Positions 1 through 5,645 of a stretch of 5,645 nt of DNA are shown piece by piece; position 1 is the first letter of the stretch, and each line of letters starts with the position of its first letter. Origin of the DNA: Flavobacteriaceae bacterium (GTDB lineage Bacteria > Bacteroidota > Bacteroidia > Flavobacteriales > Flavobacteriaceae). Under the pieces are notes generated by a model. That model was not told where the DNA came from and made no database searches. It saw nothing but the letters and a program-made list of their open reading frames with translations. The stretch is from assembly GCA_016763715.1 (NCBI GenBank), contig JAESTG010000099.1, positions 1 through 5,645 of the forward strand. Direction: 5' to 3'. Both the position numbers and the translations under genes were made by a program.

Positions 1-2
1 AT

Positions 3-815
3 AGCCCTTCTGGAATTATTGGAGTAGGAGGTGGAAGTATTCTCGATTTGTCTAAAGCGGTATCGATCATGCTTACAAATAAAGGTAGTGCTTCTGAGTA
101 TCAAGGATGGGACTTGGTCAAAACCAAAGCAATTTACCATGTGGGTATTCCGACTATCTCAGGGACTGGTGCCGAAGTTTCTAGAACAACTGTACTTACA
201 GGTCCAGAAAAGAAACTAGGAATTAATAGTGATTATACCCCTTTTGATCAAGTGGTATTGGATCCAGATTTGACAATTGGCGTTCCTATGAACCAGTGGT
301 TTTATACAGGGATGGATTGTTTTATTCATTGTGTAGAATCTCTCAACGGGACTTTCTTGAATGAATTCAGTAAAAGTTATGGAGAAAAGGCATACGATCT
401 TTGCAAAGAAATCTTCTTAAGTGAAAAATTAACAGAAGCAGAGTCTAGAGGGAAGTTGATGATGGCTTCTTGGCATGGAGGAATGAGCATTGCATATTCT
501 CAAGTTGGTATTGCCCATGCTATGAGTTACGGTTTGGGGTATGTTCTTGGAACCAAACATGGAATAGGAAACTGTATAGTTTTTGATCATTTGGGTGAGT
601 ACTACACAGAAGGAGTACGTCTGTTTAAGGAAATGAAAACCTACCATAATATTGAAATTCCTCAAGGAATTTGCAGTAATTTAACTGACTATCAAATGAA
701 TACCATGATCGATATTGCACTTAGCTTAGTGCCATTGTGGGAGAATGCCTTAGGTGATGATTGGGAGCAAATTATGACACGAGATAAACTACGAGATTTA
801 TACTTAAAAATGTAG
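3..815 (+). CDS. kdnB: Iron-containing alcohol dehydrogenase, KdnB-like (Kdo 8-oxidase), 5'-truncated by the window
   Basis: The frame is open from base 3, so the gene starts outside the window; about 270 C-terminal residues are visible and roughly 85-100 are missing if it has the usual family length of about 355. The visible part opens with a GVGGGSILD nucleotide-binding loop, followed by GTGAEVSRT, both typical of group III iron alcohol dehydrogenases. All four metal ligands are present with family spacing: D and H in GMDCFIH (codons at 315 and 327), H in GIAHAMSYG (about 516) and H 14 residues later in GTKHGIGN (about 558). Overall wording resembles KdnB, which oxidises C8 of 3-deoxy-D-manno-octulosonate (Kdo) so that the aminotransferase KdnA can make 8-amino-Kdo for LPS. 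The substrate is inferred by resemblance; another alcohol substrate is possible. KdnA is not in the window and could lie upstream. A PlsC-like gene follows after 16 bp, suggesting co-transcription. The leucine codon TTG at 48 is internal and not a start. Confidence 0.82.
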   Translation, partial: SPSGIIGVGGGSILDLSKAVSIMLTNKGSASEYQGWDLVKTKAIYHVGIPTISGTGAEVSRTTVLTGPEKKLGINSDYTPFDQVVLDPDLTIGVPMNQWFYTGMDCFIHCVESLNGTFLNEFSKSYGEKAYDLCKEIFLSEKLTEAESRGKLMMASWHGGMSIAYSQVGIAHAMSYGLGYVLGTKHGIGNCIVFDHLGEYYTEGVRLFKEMKTYHNIEIPQGICSNLTDYQMNTMIDIALSLVPLWENALGDDWEQIMTRDKLRDLYLKM

Positions 816-831
816 TATCTTTCCTTGTATT

Positions 832-1368
832 ATGGGGGTTACCAAATTTATTTTTAATAAAATTTTAGGCTGGAAATTGGTCGGTGATTTTTCACCCGAA
901 ATTAAGAAAGTCGTCATTATTGTGATACCACATACAAGTTGGCATGATTTCTACGTGGGTGTTTTTACCCGCCGAATAGCGAAGACTAACATTCATTGGG
1001 TAGGTAAAAAAGAACTCTTTAAATGGCCATTCGGTTGGTATTTTAGATACATGGGAGGAGCTCCCTTGGATCGCACTTCTGGTCAAAATAAAGTGGAAGC
1101 AATCACATCCATTTTCAATAGTAAAGATGAATTTAGGCTGACCCATGCTCCAGAAGGAACACGAAAGAAAGTGGAAGTTTGGAAAACAGGATATTATTAC
1201 ATCGCCCAATCGGCAGGAGTACCTATTATTCCTGTTTCTTTTGATTATGGCACTAAAACAGTGACCATCAATAAACCTTTTTATCCAACTGGTGACATAG
1301 AGGCAGATACTATTAAATTACGTGCATATTATGTTGGAGTAGTGGGTAAAAAACCAGAATATACTTAA
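832..1368 (+). CDS. PlsC-like 1-acyl-glycerol-3-phosphate acyltransferase family protein
   Basis: This 178-residue protein has the acyltransferase motifs in order: motif I as PHTSWHDF with catalytic H34 and D39 (H-x4-D), motif II as GGAPLDR (75-81), motif III as PEGTRKK (107-113, E108 and R111 binding the acceptor phosphate in the family) and motif IV as VPIIPVSFDY (130-139). The family moves an acyl chain from acyl-ACP or acyl-CoA to a lysophospholipid or similar lipid at the inner face of the membrane. The protein is short compared with PlsC proteins of about 240 residues and has no clear N-terminal transmembrane segment, only a hydrophobic strand (VVIIVIP) before the catalytic His. The true acceptor is therefore open: lysophosphatidic acid, an aminolipid, or a lipid A-like substrate. 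The ATG at 832 is the first start after the upstream stop and has no Shine-Dalgarno, as is normal in Bacteroidota. The 16-bp gap to the kdnB-like gene points to an operon. Confidence 0.85.
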   Translation: MGVTKFIFNKILGWKLVGDFSPEIKKVVIIVIPHTSWHDFYVGVFTRRIAKTNIHWVGKKELFKWPFGWYFRYMGGAPLDRTSGQNKVEAITSIFNSKDEFRLTHAPEGTRKKVEVWKTGYYYIAQSAGVPIIPVSFDYGTKTVTINKPFYPTGDIEADTIKLRAYYVGVVGKKPEYT

Positions 1369-1391
1369 AGTTCCCAATCCATTTTATTTTG

Positions 1392-1399
1392 TACTTTTA
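1392..1399 (+). promoter_or_regulatory. Possible Bacteroidota -7 element before the propeller gene
   Basis: The octamer TACTTTTA matches the Bacteroidota -7 consensus TAnnTTTG at every fixed position except the last. Transcription would then begin near 1404-1406, almost on top of the ATG at 1405, which would favour the ATG at 1417. No convincing -33 TTTG is seen about 18-21 bp upstream, so this is a weak candidate, and read-through from the acyltransferase gene remains an alternative. Confidence 0.25.
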
Positions 1400-1416
1400 T
1401 AAAAATGCTACACGCT

Positions 1417-2832
1417 ATGAAAAAAATATTATTGTGTTTAAGCGCCCTTGCGGCCTCAGTATCTTTTGCCCAAACTCCATGTGTTGGAGGAATGGCTGGA
1501 GGATTTGAATGTAAGGGCTATGATTTAAAATCACAAATTCCATTGTCCACCATGAACTCGGTAAAGGCGAATGATTCTTGGGGATGGACAGACCCACAAG
1601 ATGGAAAAGAATACGCTATTATCTGTTTAAATGAAGCCACTGCTTTTATAGATATTTCTGACCCTGTTAGCCCCGTATATTTAGGGCAATTACCTGGTGA
1701 AAGCACCATTCACTCTACTTGGAGAGATGCAAAAACCTATAACAACCATGTATTTATTGTAAGCGAGGATTCAGGTCACGGAATGCAAATATTTGATCTT
1801 ACTCGTTTAAGAAATGTCGCAAATCCACCAGAAATATTCACACCTGACTTTGTTTATAACGGTTTTGGAAGTGCGCATAATATTGTAATTAATGAGGCTA
1901 CAGGTTATGCGTATGGTGTTGGTACAAGTACATTTTCTGGCGGACCACATTTCATCAATATTCAAGACCCAGTGAACCCTGTGGCAGAAGGAGGCTATGC
2001 TACAGATGGATATACGCATGATGCCATGGTGGTAATTTATAATGGTCCAGATACAGATTATACAGGAGATGAAATCTTCTTCGGAAGTAATGAAAATGAA
2101 GTTGTAATCATAAATGTAACCGATAAAGCAAACCCACAATTAATCGCCACAATAGATTATAATAATGTAAGTTATACACATCAAGGATGGCTTACTGAAG
2201 ATCATCGGTATTTCTTGTTGGGTGACGAAACAGATGAGATTAACCTCGGGTTTAATTCCAGAACTATCATATTCGATTTTGAAGATTTAGACGACCCGCA
2301 ATTTCATTTTGAGTATACAGGCCCTACAGGAGCCACAGATCATAATGGATATGTGAAGGATGATAAATTCTATTTGGCCAATAATGCCGCTGGTTTACGG
2401 GTAGTGGACATTGCCGATATTGCCAATGAGAATATGAGTGAAGTTGGATTTTTTGATAGTTATTCAATGAATAATAACGCTGGGTTCAATGGTTCTTGGA
2501 ACATTTATCCATTTTTTGAAAGTGGGCATATTGTGATTAGCGATCGGGCAGAAGGAATGCTTTTAGTAAAAGCTCCCGAACTTGGGGTAGCTGACTTTAC
2601 AAATGACGAAAGTTTTGCAATTTATCCTAACCCTGCCAATACGACTCTTAATATTGTATCAAAGAACGTAGAGATCAAATCCGTAAGAATTACTAACATA
2701 TTGGGTTCAATAGTATATTCTGAAATTCAAAATGCCGCAGAAAGTACTATAATTAATATTTCAGGTTATGCCAATGGAATGTATTTTGTAACTATAAATG
2801 ATTCCGTAACTAGAAAAATTATCAAAGAATAA
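1417..2832 (+). CDS. Secreted choice-of-anchor B family beta-propeller protein with T9SS type A sorting domain
   Basis: A surface or secreted protein of about 471 residues; function unknown. I chose ATG 1417 over the in-frame ATG at 1405 because it begins a textbook signal peptide (MKKILLCLSALAASVSFA, cleavage before QT). In numbering from 1405: Cys26 and Cys36 in the mature N-terminus, which could form a disulfide; then repeated LVIVD-like strands such as TAFIDISDPVSPVYLG (79-94), MQIFDLTRL (127-135), HFINIQDPVNPVAEGG (182-197), VVIINVTDKANPQLIA (233-248) and LRVVDIADI (331-339), the pattern of the choice-of-anchor B propeller family. Short motifs recur roughly every 50 residues (see findings). 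From about 398 comes a T9SS type A tail: FAIYPNPANTTLNI (404-417), GMYFVTIND (458-466) and a basic end RKIIKE. The tail directs export through the Bacteroidota T9SS and is normally cleaved. The gene ends just before a shared terminator and faces yebC. Some related proteins are annotated as regulatory P domain-containing; no catalytic motif is evident. Confidence 0.9.
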   Translation: MKKILLCLSALAASVSFAQTPCVGGMAGGFECKGYDLKSQIPLSTMNSVKANDSWGWTDPQDGKEYAIICLNEATAFIDISDPVSPVYLGQLPGESTIHSTWRDAKTYNNHVFIVSEDSGHGMQIFDLTRLRNVANPPEIFTPDFVYNGFGSAHNIVINEATGYAYGVGTSTFSGGPHFINIQDPVNPVAEGGYATDGYTHDAMVVIYNGPDTDYTGDEIFFGSNENEVVIINVTDKANPQLIATIDYNNVSYTHQGWLTEDHRYFLLGDETDEINLGFNSRTIIFDFEDLDDPQFHFEYTGPTGATDHNGYVKDDKFYLANNAAGLRVVDIADIANENMSEVGFFDSYSMNNNAGFNGSWNIYPFFESGHIVISDRAEGMLLVKAPELGVADFTNDESFAIYPNPANTTLNIVSKNVEIKSVRITNILGSIVYSEIQNAAESTIINISGYANGMYFVTINDSVTRKIIKE

Positions 2833-2861
2833 AGTAAAACCTATATATTCTTCTGAAACAA

Positions 2862-2888
2862 AAAAACCGCCTAATTTGGGCGGTTTTT
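2862..2888. terminator. Bidirectional rho-independent terminator between convergent genes
   Basis: A perfect 10-bp inverted repeat, AAAAACCGCC (2862-2871) and GGCGGTTTTT (2879-2888), encloses the 7-nt loop TAATTTG. On the + strand the GC-rich stem is followed by a T run; on the - strand the A run at 2861-2867 supplies the T run. It sits 29 bp after the propeller stop codon and 17 bp after the yebC stop codon, so it can end both transcripts. Confidence 0.9.
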
Positions 2889-2905
2889 CAATTGTATAAA
2901 TTTAT

Positions 2906-3631
2906 TTATTCTTCTGAAGAAGCCTCATCCATAGTGTGGTACACATTCTGAACATCATCGTCTTCTTCTAATTTTTCTAGCAATTTATCAACGTCAGTAG
3001 CATGTTCGGTGCTAATTTTTTTGGTTACTTGTGGAATCCTTTCAAAACCTGATGAAAGAATTTCTATGCTATTTTCCTCCAAATAAGACTGAATAGCACC
3101 AAAGCTTTCAAAAGGAGCATAAATAAGGATACCATCTTCATCTTCAAAAATTTCATCAACACCGTGGTCAATCAGCTCTAATTCTAGCTCTTCCAAATCC
3201 ATACCCTCAGCACCAATCCTGAAATTACATGTATGATCAAACATAAATACCACCGAACCGGAAGTACCTAAATTACCATCACATTTATTAAAGTAAGATC
3301 GGACATTGGCAACGGTACGTGTATTATTGTCAGTCGCAGTTTCTACTAAGATAGCAATACCATGGGGTGCATATCCTTCGAAGAGAACTTCTTTAAAATC
3401 ACCTAAACTCTTATCACTGGCTCGTTTGATGGCACGTTCAATGTTGTCCTTAGGCATATTTACTGCCTTCGCATTTTGAATTACCGCCCGTAAACGTGAA
3501 TTGCTATCGGGGTCTGGGCCACTTTCCTTGACCGCCATTACGATGTCTTTTCCTATACGAGTGAATGCTTTTGACATTGCTGACCAGCGTTTCATTTTTC
3601 TTGCTTTTCTAAATTCGAAAGCTCTTCCCAT
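2906..3631 (-). CDS. yebC: YebC/PmpR/TACO1 family translation or regulatory factor
   Basis: This 241-residue protein aligns by eye with YebC along its whole length, which is the normal length. Visible family blocks are GPDPDSNSRLRAVIQNAKAVNMPKDNIERAIKRA (about 38-71; conserved PDP-N, NMP and RAI), the FEGYAPHGIAI strand (84-94), DNNTRTVANVRSYFNKCDGNLG (about 101-122) and GSVVFMFD (125-132), then an acidic C-terminal region ending in DEASSEE. Members were first described as DNA-binding regulators (PmpR); later work on YebC and mitochondrial TACO1 indicates a role at the ribosome, relieving stalls at proline-rich stretches. I cannot tell which role holds here. The N-terminus (MGRAFEFRKARKMKRWSAM) differs from the MAGHSKW start of E. 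coli YebC, and resembles what I recall of Bacteroidota members. The start is supported by a promoter just upstream; no Shine-Dalgarno is seen. It lies 112 bp downstream of the dehydratase gene on the same strand. Confidence 0.93.
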   Translation of the reverse strand: MGRAFEFRKARKMKRWSAMSKAFTRIGKDIVMAVKESGPDPDSNSRLRAVIQNAKAVNMPKDNIERAIKRASDKSLGDFKEVLFEGYAPHGIAILVETATDNNTRTVANVRSYFNKCDGNLGTSGSVVFMFDHTCNFRIGAEGMDLEELELELIDHGVDEIFEDEDGILIYAPFESFGAIQSYLEENSIEILSSGFERIPQVTKKISTEHATDVDKLLEKLEEDDDVQNVYHTMDEASSEE

Positions 3632-3647
3632 GTTATTTTCTTTGTTG

Positions 3648-3677
3648 CAAATTTATAAAAATGTCCCTCTTTTCAAA
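3648..3677 (-). promoter_or_regulatory. Bacteroidota-type promoter of yebC
   Basis: Read on the - strand, TTTG (3677-3674) is followed after 18 bp by TAAATTTG (3655-3648), an exact match to the -33 TTTG / -7 TAnnTTTG consensus used by the Bacteroidota primary sigma factor. The expected start of transcription is around 3642-3644, giving a leader of roughly a dozen bases before the yebC ATG. This suggests yebC is expressed on its own and not only by read-through from the dehydratase gene. Confidence 0.6.
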
Positions 3678-3743
3678 GTGACTGCCCAAATTTTCCTAAA
3701 TCTCTATTGTTTTCAGCATAAATGGACGTATTTCAGTAAAATT

Positions 3744-4025
3744 TTATGCCACTAACTCATCAATAATCTTAGCCAACTCAAAATCTTTCGCAGTAACTCC
3801 GTCTGCATCATGTGTAGATAAGCTAATCTGCAGTATATTATACACATTACACCAATCGGGGTGATGATTTAACCTTTCTGCCTCAAAGGCTATTCGTGTC
3901 ATGACAGAGAATGCATCTTTGAAATCATCAAATTCGAAAGATGTATGAATGGCATTTTCTTCATATTCCCAACCATCCAATTCCTTTAGCCCAGATAGAA
4001 TTTGTAATTCAGTAAACGGTTTCAT
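3744..4025 (-). CDS. phhB: Pterin-4a-carbinolamine dehydratase (4a-hydroxytetrahydrobiopterin dehydratase)
   Basis: At 93 residues this is full length for the PCD/DCoH family. The diagnostic block is LNHHPDWCNVYN (52-63) followed by STHDADGVTAKD (70-81). The three pterin-binding and catalytic histidines are all present: H54, H55 and H72, with the same 17-residue interval between the last two as in the mammalian enzyme (His62 and His79). The enzyme dehydrates 4a-hydroxytetrahydropterin formed by aromatic amino acid hydroxylases, in the cytoplasm, allowing the quinonoid pterin to be reduced again. No phenylalanine or tyrosine hydroxylase is in the window; in bacteria lacking one, PCD-like proteins have been linked to molybdopterin or other pterin chemistry. 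The gene starts 3 bp after the stop of the SDR gene, so translational coupling and joint transcription are very likely. The symbol is by family; pcd would be equally fair. Confidence 0.93.
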   Translation of the reverse strand: MKPFTELQILSGLKELDGWEYEENAIHTSFEFDDFKDAFSVMTRIAFEAERLNHHPDWCNVYNILQISLSTHDADGVTAKDFELAKIIDELVA

Positions 4026-4028
4026 AAT

Positions 4029-4892
4029 CTATTTTTTAAAGGTGATAATTTCTTCTTTTAGCGTAGTGTCATCAATAACTTCGGCTACTGTGATATGATA
4101 CGTTTTTGGCAACTTATTCTTCTTCGGAAGTATAGCCAAATAGCTATCCTCATTACTACTGAACACACTTTTAAAGATAGGCGTTTTCTCGCTAATCTTT
4201 TCTGAAATCTCTCTAAAAAAATCTTCGTGGTGCACTATGTCTTTGCTACTCAAATGGAATATTCCGCAGACTTCCTTATTTATAATATAATGCACTTGCT
4301 GTGCCACTTTATCTGCTGTTGTAACACTAATAATTAAATTTGGAAATACTTCAAATGCCGCTTGGTGTTTGATAGCCTGCTTTAGCTGAAGTATTCTTGG
4401 CGAATTCACACCCAACACTAGTGGTAACCTTAATATAGCATAGTTTTTCTTCGGAAGTGTTTGTACAAGTTTCTCTACTAAAATTTTAAACTTCCCGTAG
4501 TCACTTTTCGCAAAAGGATTGTCATTTTCATAGGAAGGAAATTCACTTTTCCCATCAAACACATTGACCGTGGACATCAATAACAATCTTGCATTTGTGG
4601 CTACAACATATTCAACCATCAACTCGTGGGCCTTGTATTGCGCATCAAAATCTCCACGAAGACTAGAGATAATAATAGCGGGCTGGACTTCAGTCAAAAT
4701 TACATCTAGACCACCTTCTTCAACATTATATCTATAAAACACCTTATTCTCACCAAAAACACCTTCTTGATTGGCATAGGTTCCGTAAACGTTAAAATAG
4801 GAGAGGAGTTCTTTATAGAGCACATTTCCTATGAATCCACTAGCTCCTAAAATGAGAACTGTTTTGGAGTGGGGTTTCGTGGGGATAATCAT
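4029..4892 (-). CDS. RmlD-like SDR family NAD(P)-dependent oxidoreductase, substrate unknown
   Basis: This 287-residue protein has an extended/RmlD-like short-chain dehydrogenase layout: a Rossmann glycine motif TVLILGASGFIG (11-22), an ISSLRGD strand and loop (75-81), the strand LLLMSTVNVFDG (103-114) supplying the catalytic Ser/Thr (S107/T108), and the YGKFK pair Y132 and K136. A PF-x-K-S-D-YG segment before the Tyr (126-133) and the ILRLPLVLG strand (153-161) fit the dTDP-4-dehydrorhamnose reductase (RmlD) / MAT2B-like group. The known reaction of RmlD is reduction of a 4-keto sugar nucleotide, but no other rhamnose gene is nearby, so I do not assign it. The C-terminal half is divergent. 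The ATG at 4892 adds about ten residues before the first strand. It forms a tight pair with the dehydratase gene (3-bp gap), and lies 111 bp downstream of gcvT. A pterin-related reductase role is possible but only by context. Confidence 0.85.
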   Translation of the reverse strand: MIIPTKPHSKTVLILGASGFIGNVLYKELLSYFNVYGTYANQEGVFGENKVFYRYNVEEGGLDVILTEVQPAIIISSLRGDFDAQYKAHELMVEYVVATNARLLLMSTVNVFDGKSEFPSYENDNPFAKSDYGKFKILVEKLVQTLPKKNYAILRLPLVLGVNSPRILQLKQAIKHQAAFEVFPNLIISVTTADKVAQQVHYIINKEVCGIFHLSSKDIVHHEDFFREISEKISEKTPIFKSVFSSNEDSYLAILPKKNKLPKTYHITVAEVIDDTTLKEEIITFKK

Positions 4893-5003
4893 ACGTCGGT
4901 TTAAATATTGGAATCGAATTAAGTAAATTCTATAATGCTATATGACATAGTCAAGTCTCTCACAATTTTTGCACACATACATTTAAAATTCCTTTATATG
5001 ATT

Positions 5004-5645
5004 TTAGCCCTTATAGAACGGTAATTTTACCACAGTGGCCGGAATTGCATTTTTCCGTATTTGAATATGAATTTGAGTCCCAACGCTTTTCATAATTGAC
5101 GGAACATATCCCATTCCAATACCAATACCAAGTGAAGGAGACATTGTACCACTCGTAACTTCTCCGATTACCTTTCCATTGCCATCCACAATATCATATC
5201 CTTGTCTAGGGATTCCTCTTTCGTTCAATTCAAATGCAATTAAACGCCTTTCAGCCCCTTTTTCCTTAATGGACTTTAGATTTTCAGAATTAATAAAATC
5301 TTTACTGAATTTAGTAATCCATCCCAACCCAGCTTCAATAGGAGAAGTGGTATCATTAATATCATTTCCGTAGAGACAATATCCCATTTCCAAACGCAAT
5401 GTATCTCTAGCGGCTAGCCCCACAGGTTTAATCCCCCAGTCGGCACCAGCTTCAAACACTTTTTGCCAAACTTGCACCACATCGCTATTCTTGCAATAAA
5501 TCTCAAACCCACCGCTCCCTGTGTATCCAGTAGCGCTAATAATGACATGGTCTACTCCAGCAAAATCTGCTATTTTAAAAGTGTAAAATGAAATAGCAGT
5601 CAAATCTTCACTCGTTAATGACTGCATTGCTTCAATGGCTTTAGG
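5004..5645 (-). CDS. gcvT: Glycine cleavage system T protein (aminomethyltransferase), 5'-truncated by the window
   Basis: The reading frame runs off the right edge, with PKAIEA preceding the Met at 5627, so that Met is internal; 213 C-terminal residues of an expected 360 or so are visible. Signatures in order, numbered from the Met at 5627: FAGVDHVIISATGYTGSGGFEIY (about 22-44), PVGLAARDTLRLEMG (68-82) with YGNDI, the SPIEAGLGW block (95-103), then the C-terminal beta-barrel domain with GEVTSGTMSPSLGIGIGMGYV (about 155-175) and the end KLPFYKG. The T protein takes the aminomethyl group from the lipoyl arm of H protein, releases ammonia and loads 5,10-methylene-tetrahydrofolate. The folate-contacting part near the N-terminus, including the key Asp, is outside the window and cannot be checked. 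No other gcv genes are present; in many Bacteroidota gcvT stands apart from gcvP and gcvH. Alternatives such as sarcosine oxidase-type GcvT proteins are unlikely given the match to true T protein motifs. Confidence 0.93.
   Translation of the reverse strand, partial: PKAIEAMQSLTSEDLTAISFYTFKIADFAGVDHVIISATGYTGSGGFEIYCKNSDVVQVWQKVFEAGADWGIKPVGLAARDTLRLEMGYCLYGNDINDTTSPIEAGLGWITKFSKDFINSENLKSIKEKGAERRLIAFELNERGIPRQGYDIVDGNGKVIGEVTSGTMSPSLGIGIGMGYVPSIMKSVGTQIHIQIRKNAIPATVVKLPFYKG

Noticed and set aside
816..831. TATCTTTC before the acyltransferase, one base from the TAnnTTTG -7 consensus
   Set aside because: No -33 TTTG lies at suitable distance and transcription would start almost at the ATG; co-transcription with the upstream gene is simpler.
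892..1209. 105-codon open frame on the - strand inside the acyltransferase gene
   Set aside because: It lies opposite conserved acyltransferase motifs and shows no domain, signal or start context of its own.
1807..2139. 110-codon open frame on the - strand inside the propeller gene
   Set aside because: It is antisense to a well-supported gene, is rich in Cys, Ile, Trp and His in a way typical of non-coding translation, and resembles no family.
3679..3743. Possible terminator behind the dehydratase gene
   Set aside because: The AT-rich stretch contains no stable GC-containing hairpin; read-through into yebC cannot be excluded.
3501..3755. 84-codon + strand open frame across the yebC start and promoter
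   Set aside because: Its first half is the complement of conserved yebC codons and its second half is intergenic; no protein-like pattern is visible.
4029..4892. Naming the SDR as rmlD (dTDP-4-dehydrorhamnose reductase)
   Set aside because: The cofactor and catalytic motifs fit, but the C-terminal half is divergent and no rmlA, rmlB or rmlC neighbour is seen.
4893..5003. Intergenic region between gcvT and the SDR searched for a promoter or terminator
   Set aside because: No TAnnTTTG match is present on the - strand. The only inverted repeat, TAAAAT/ATTTTA at 4984-4989 and 5001-5006, is purely AT, overlaps the gcvT stop codon and has no GC-rich stem.

Overview
The window looks like a chromosomal piece of a low-GC member of the Bacteroidota, most likely a (marine) Flavobacteriaceae-type organism. 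The reasons are a secreted protein with a type IX secretion (T9SS) type A C-terminal sorting domain, a Bacteroidota-type promoter (TTTG / TAnnTTTG) upstream of the yebC-like gene, start codons without Shine-Dalgarno sequences, and the MGRAFEFRK-type N-terminus of the YebC protein. The taxonomic call is an inference from these traits, not from a database match.

Layout. The left half is on the + strand: the 3' part of an iron-type alcohol dehydrogenase that resembles KdnB (Kdo 8-oxidase), then 16 bp later a compact PlsC-like acyltransferase, then 36 bp later a secreted 'choice-of-anchor B' beta-propeller protein with a T9SS tail. The right half is on the - strand and, read in transcription order, carries the 3' part of gcvT (glycine cleavage T protein, cut by the window edge), an RmlD-like SDR, a pterin-4a-carbinolamine dehydratase only 3 bp behind it, and yebC with its own good promoter. 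The two halves converge on one perfect 10-bp-stem hairpin flanked by A and T runs, which can serve as a terminator in both directions.

How the genes may work together. KdnB and the acyltransferase could both act on the envelope lipid/LPS (Kdo sugar oxidation and acyl transfer), but only their adjacency supports this. GcvT uses tetrahydrofolate and the carbinolamine dehydratase recycles a pterin, so the right half has a loose pterin/folate flavour; the SDR between them has no assignable substrate. YebC is a housekeeping translation or regulatory factor with no evident tie to its neighbours.

I saw no mobile element, CRISPR array, tRNA or rRNA, and no clearly new system. Every intergenic gap is shorter than 120 bp. 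The observations most worth following are the seven-fold motif in the propeller protein, the SDR-dehydratase gene pair, and the KdnB-acyltransferase pair.
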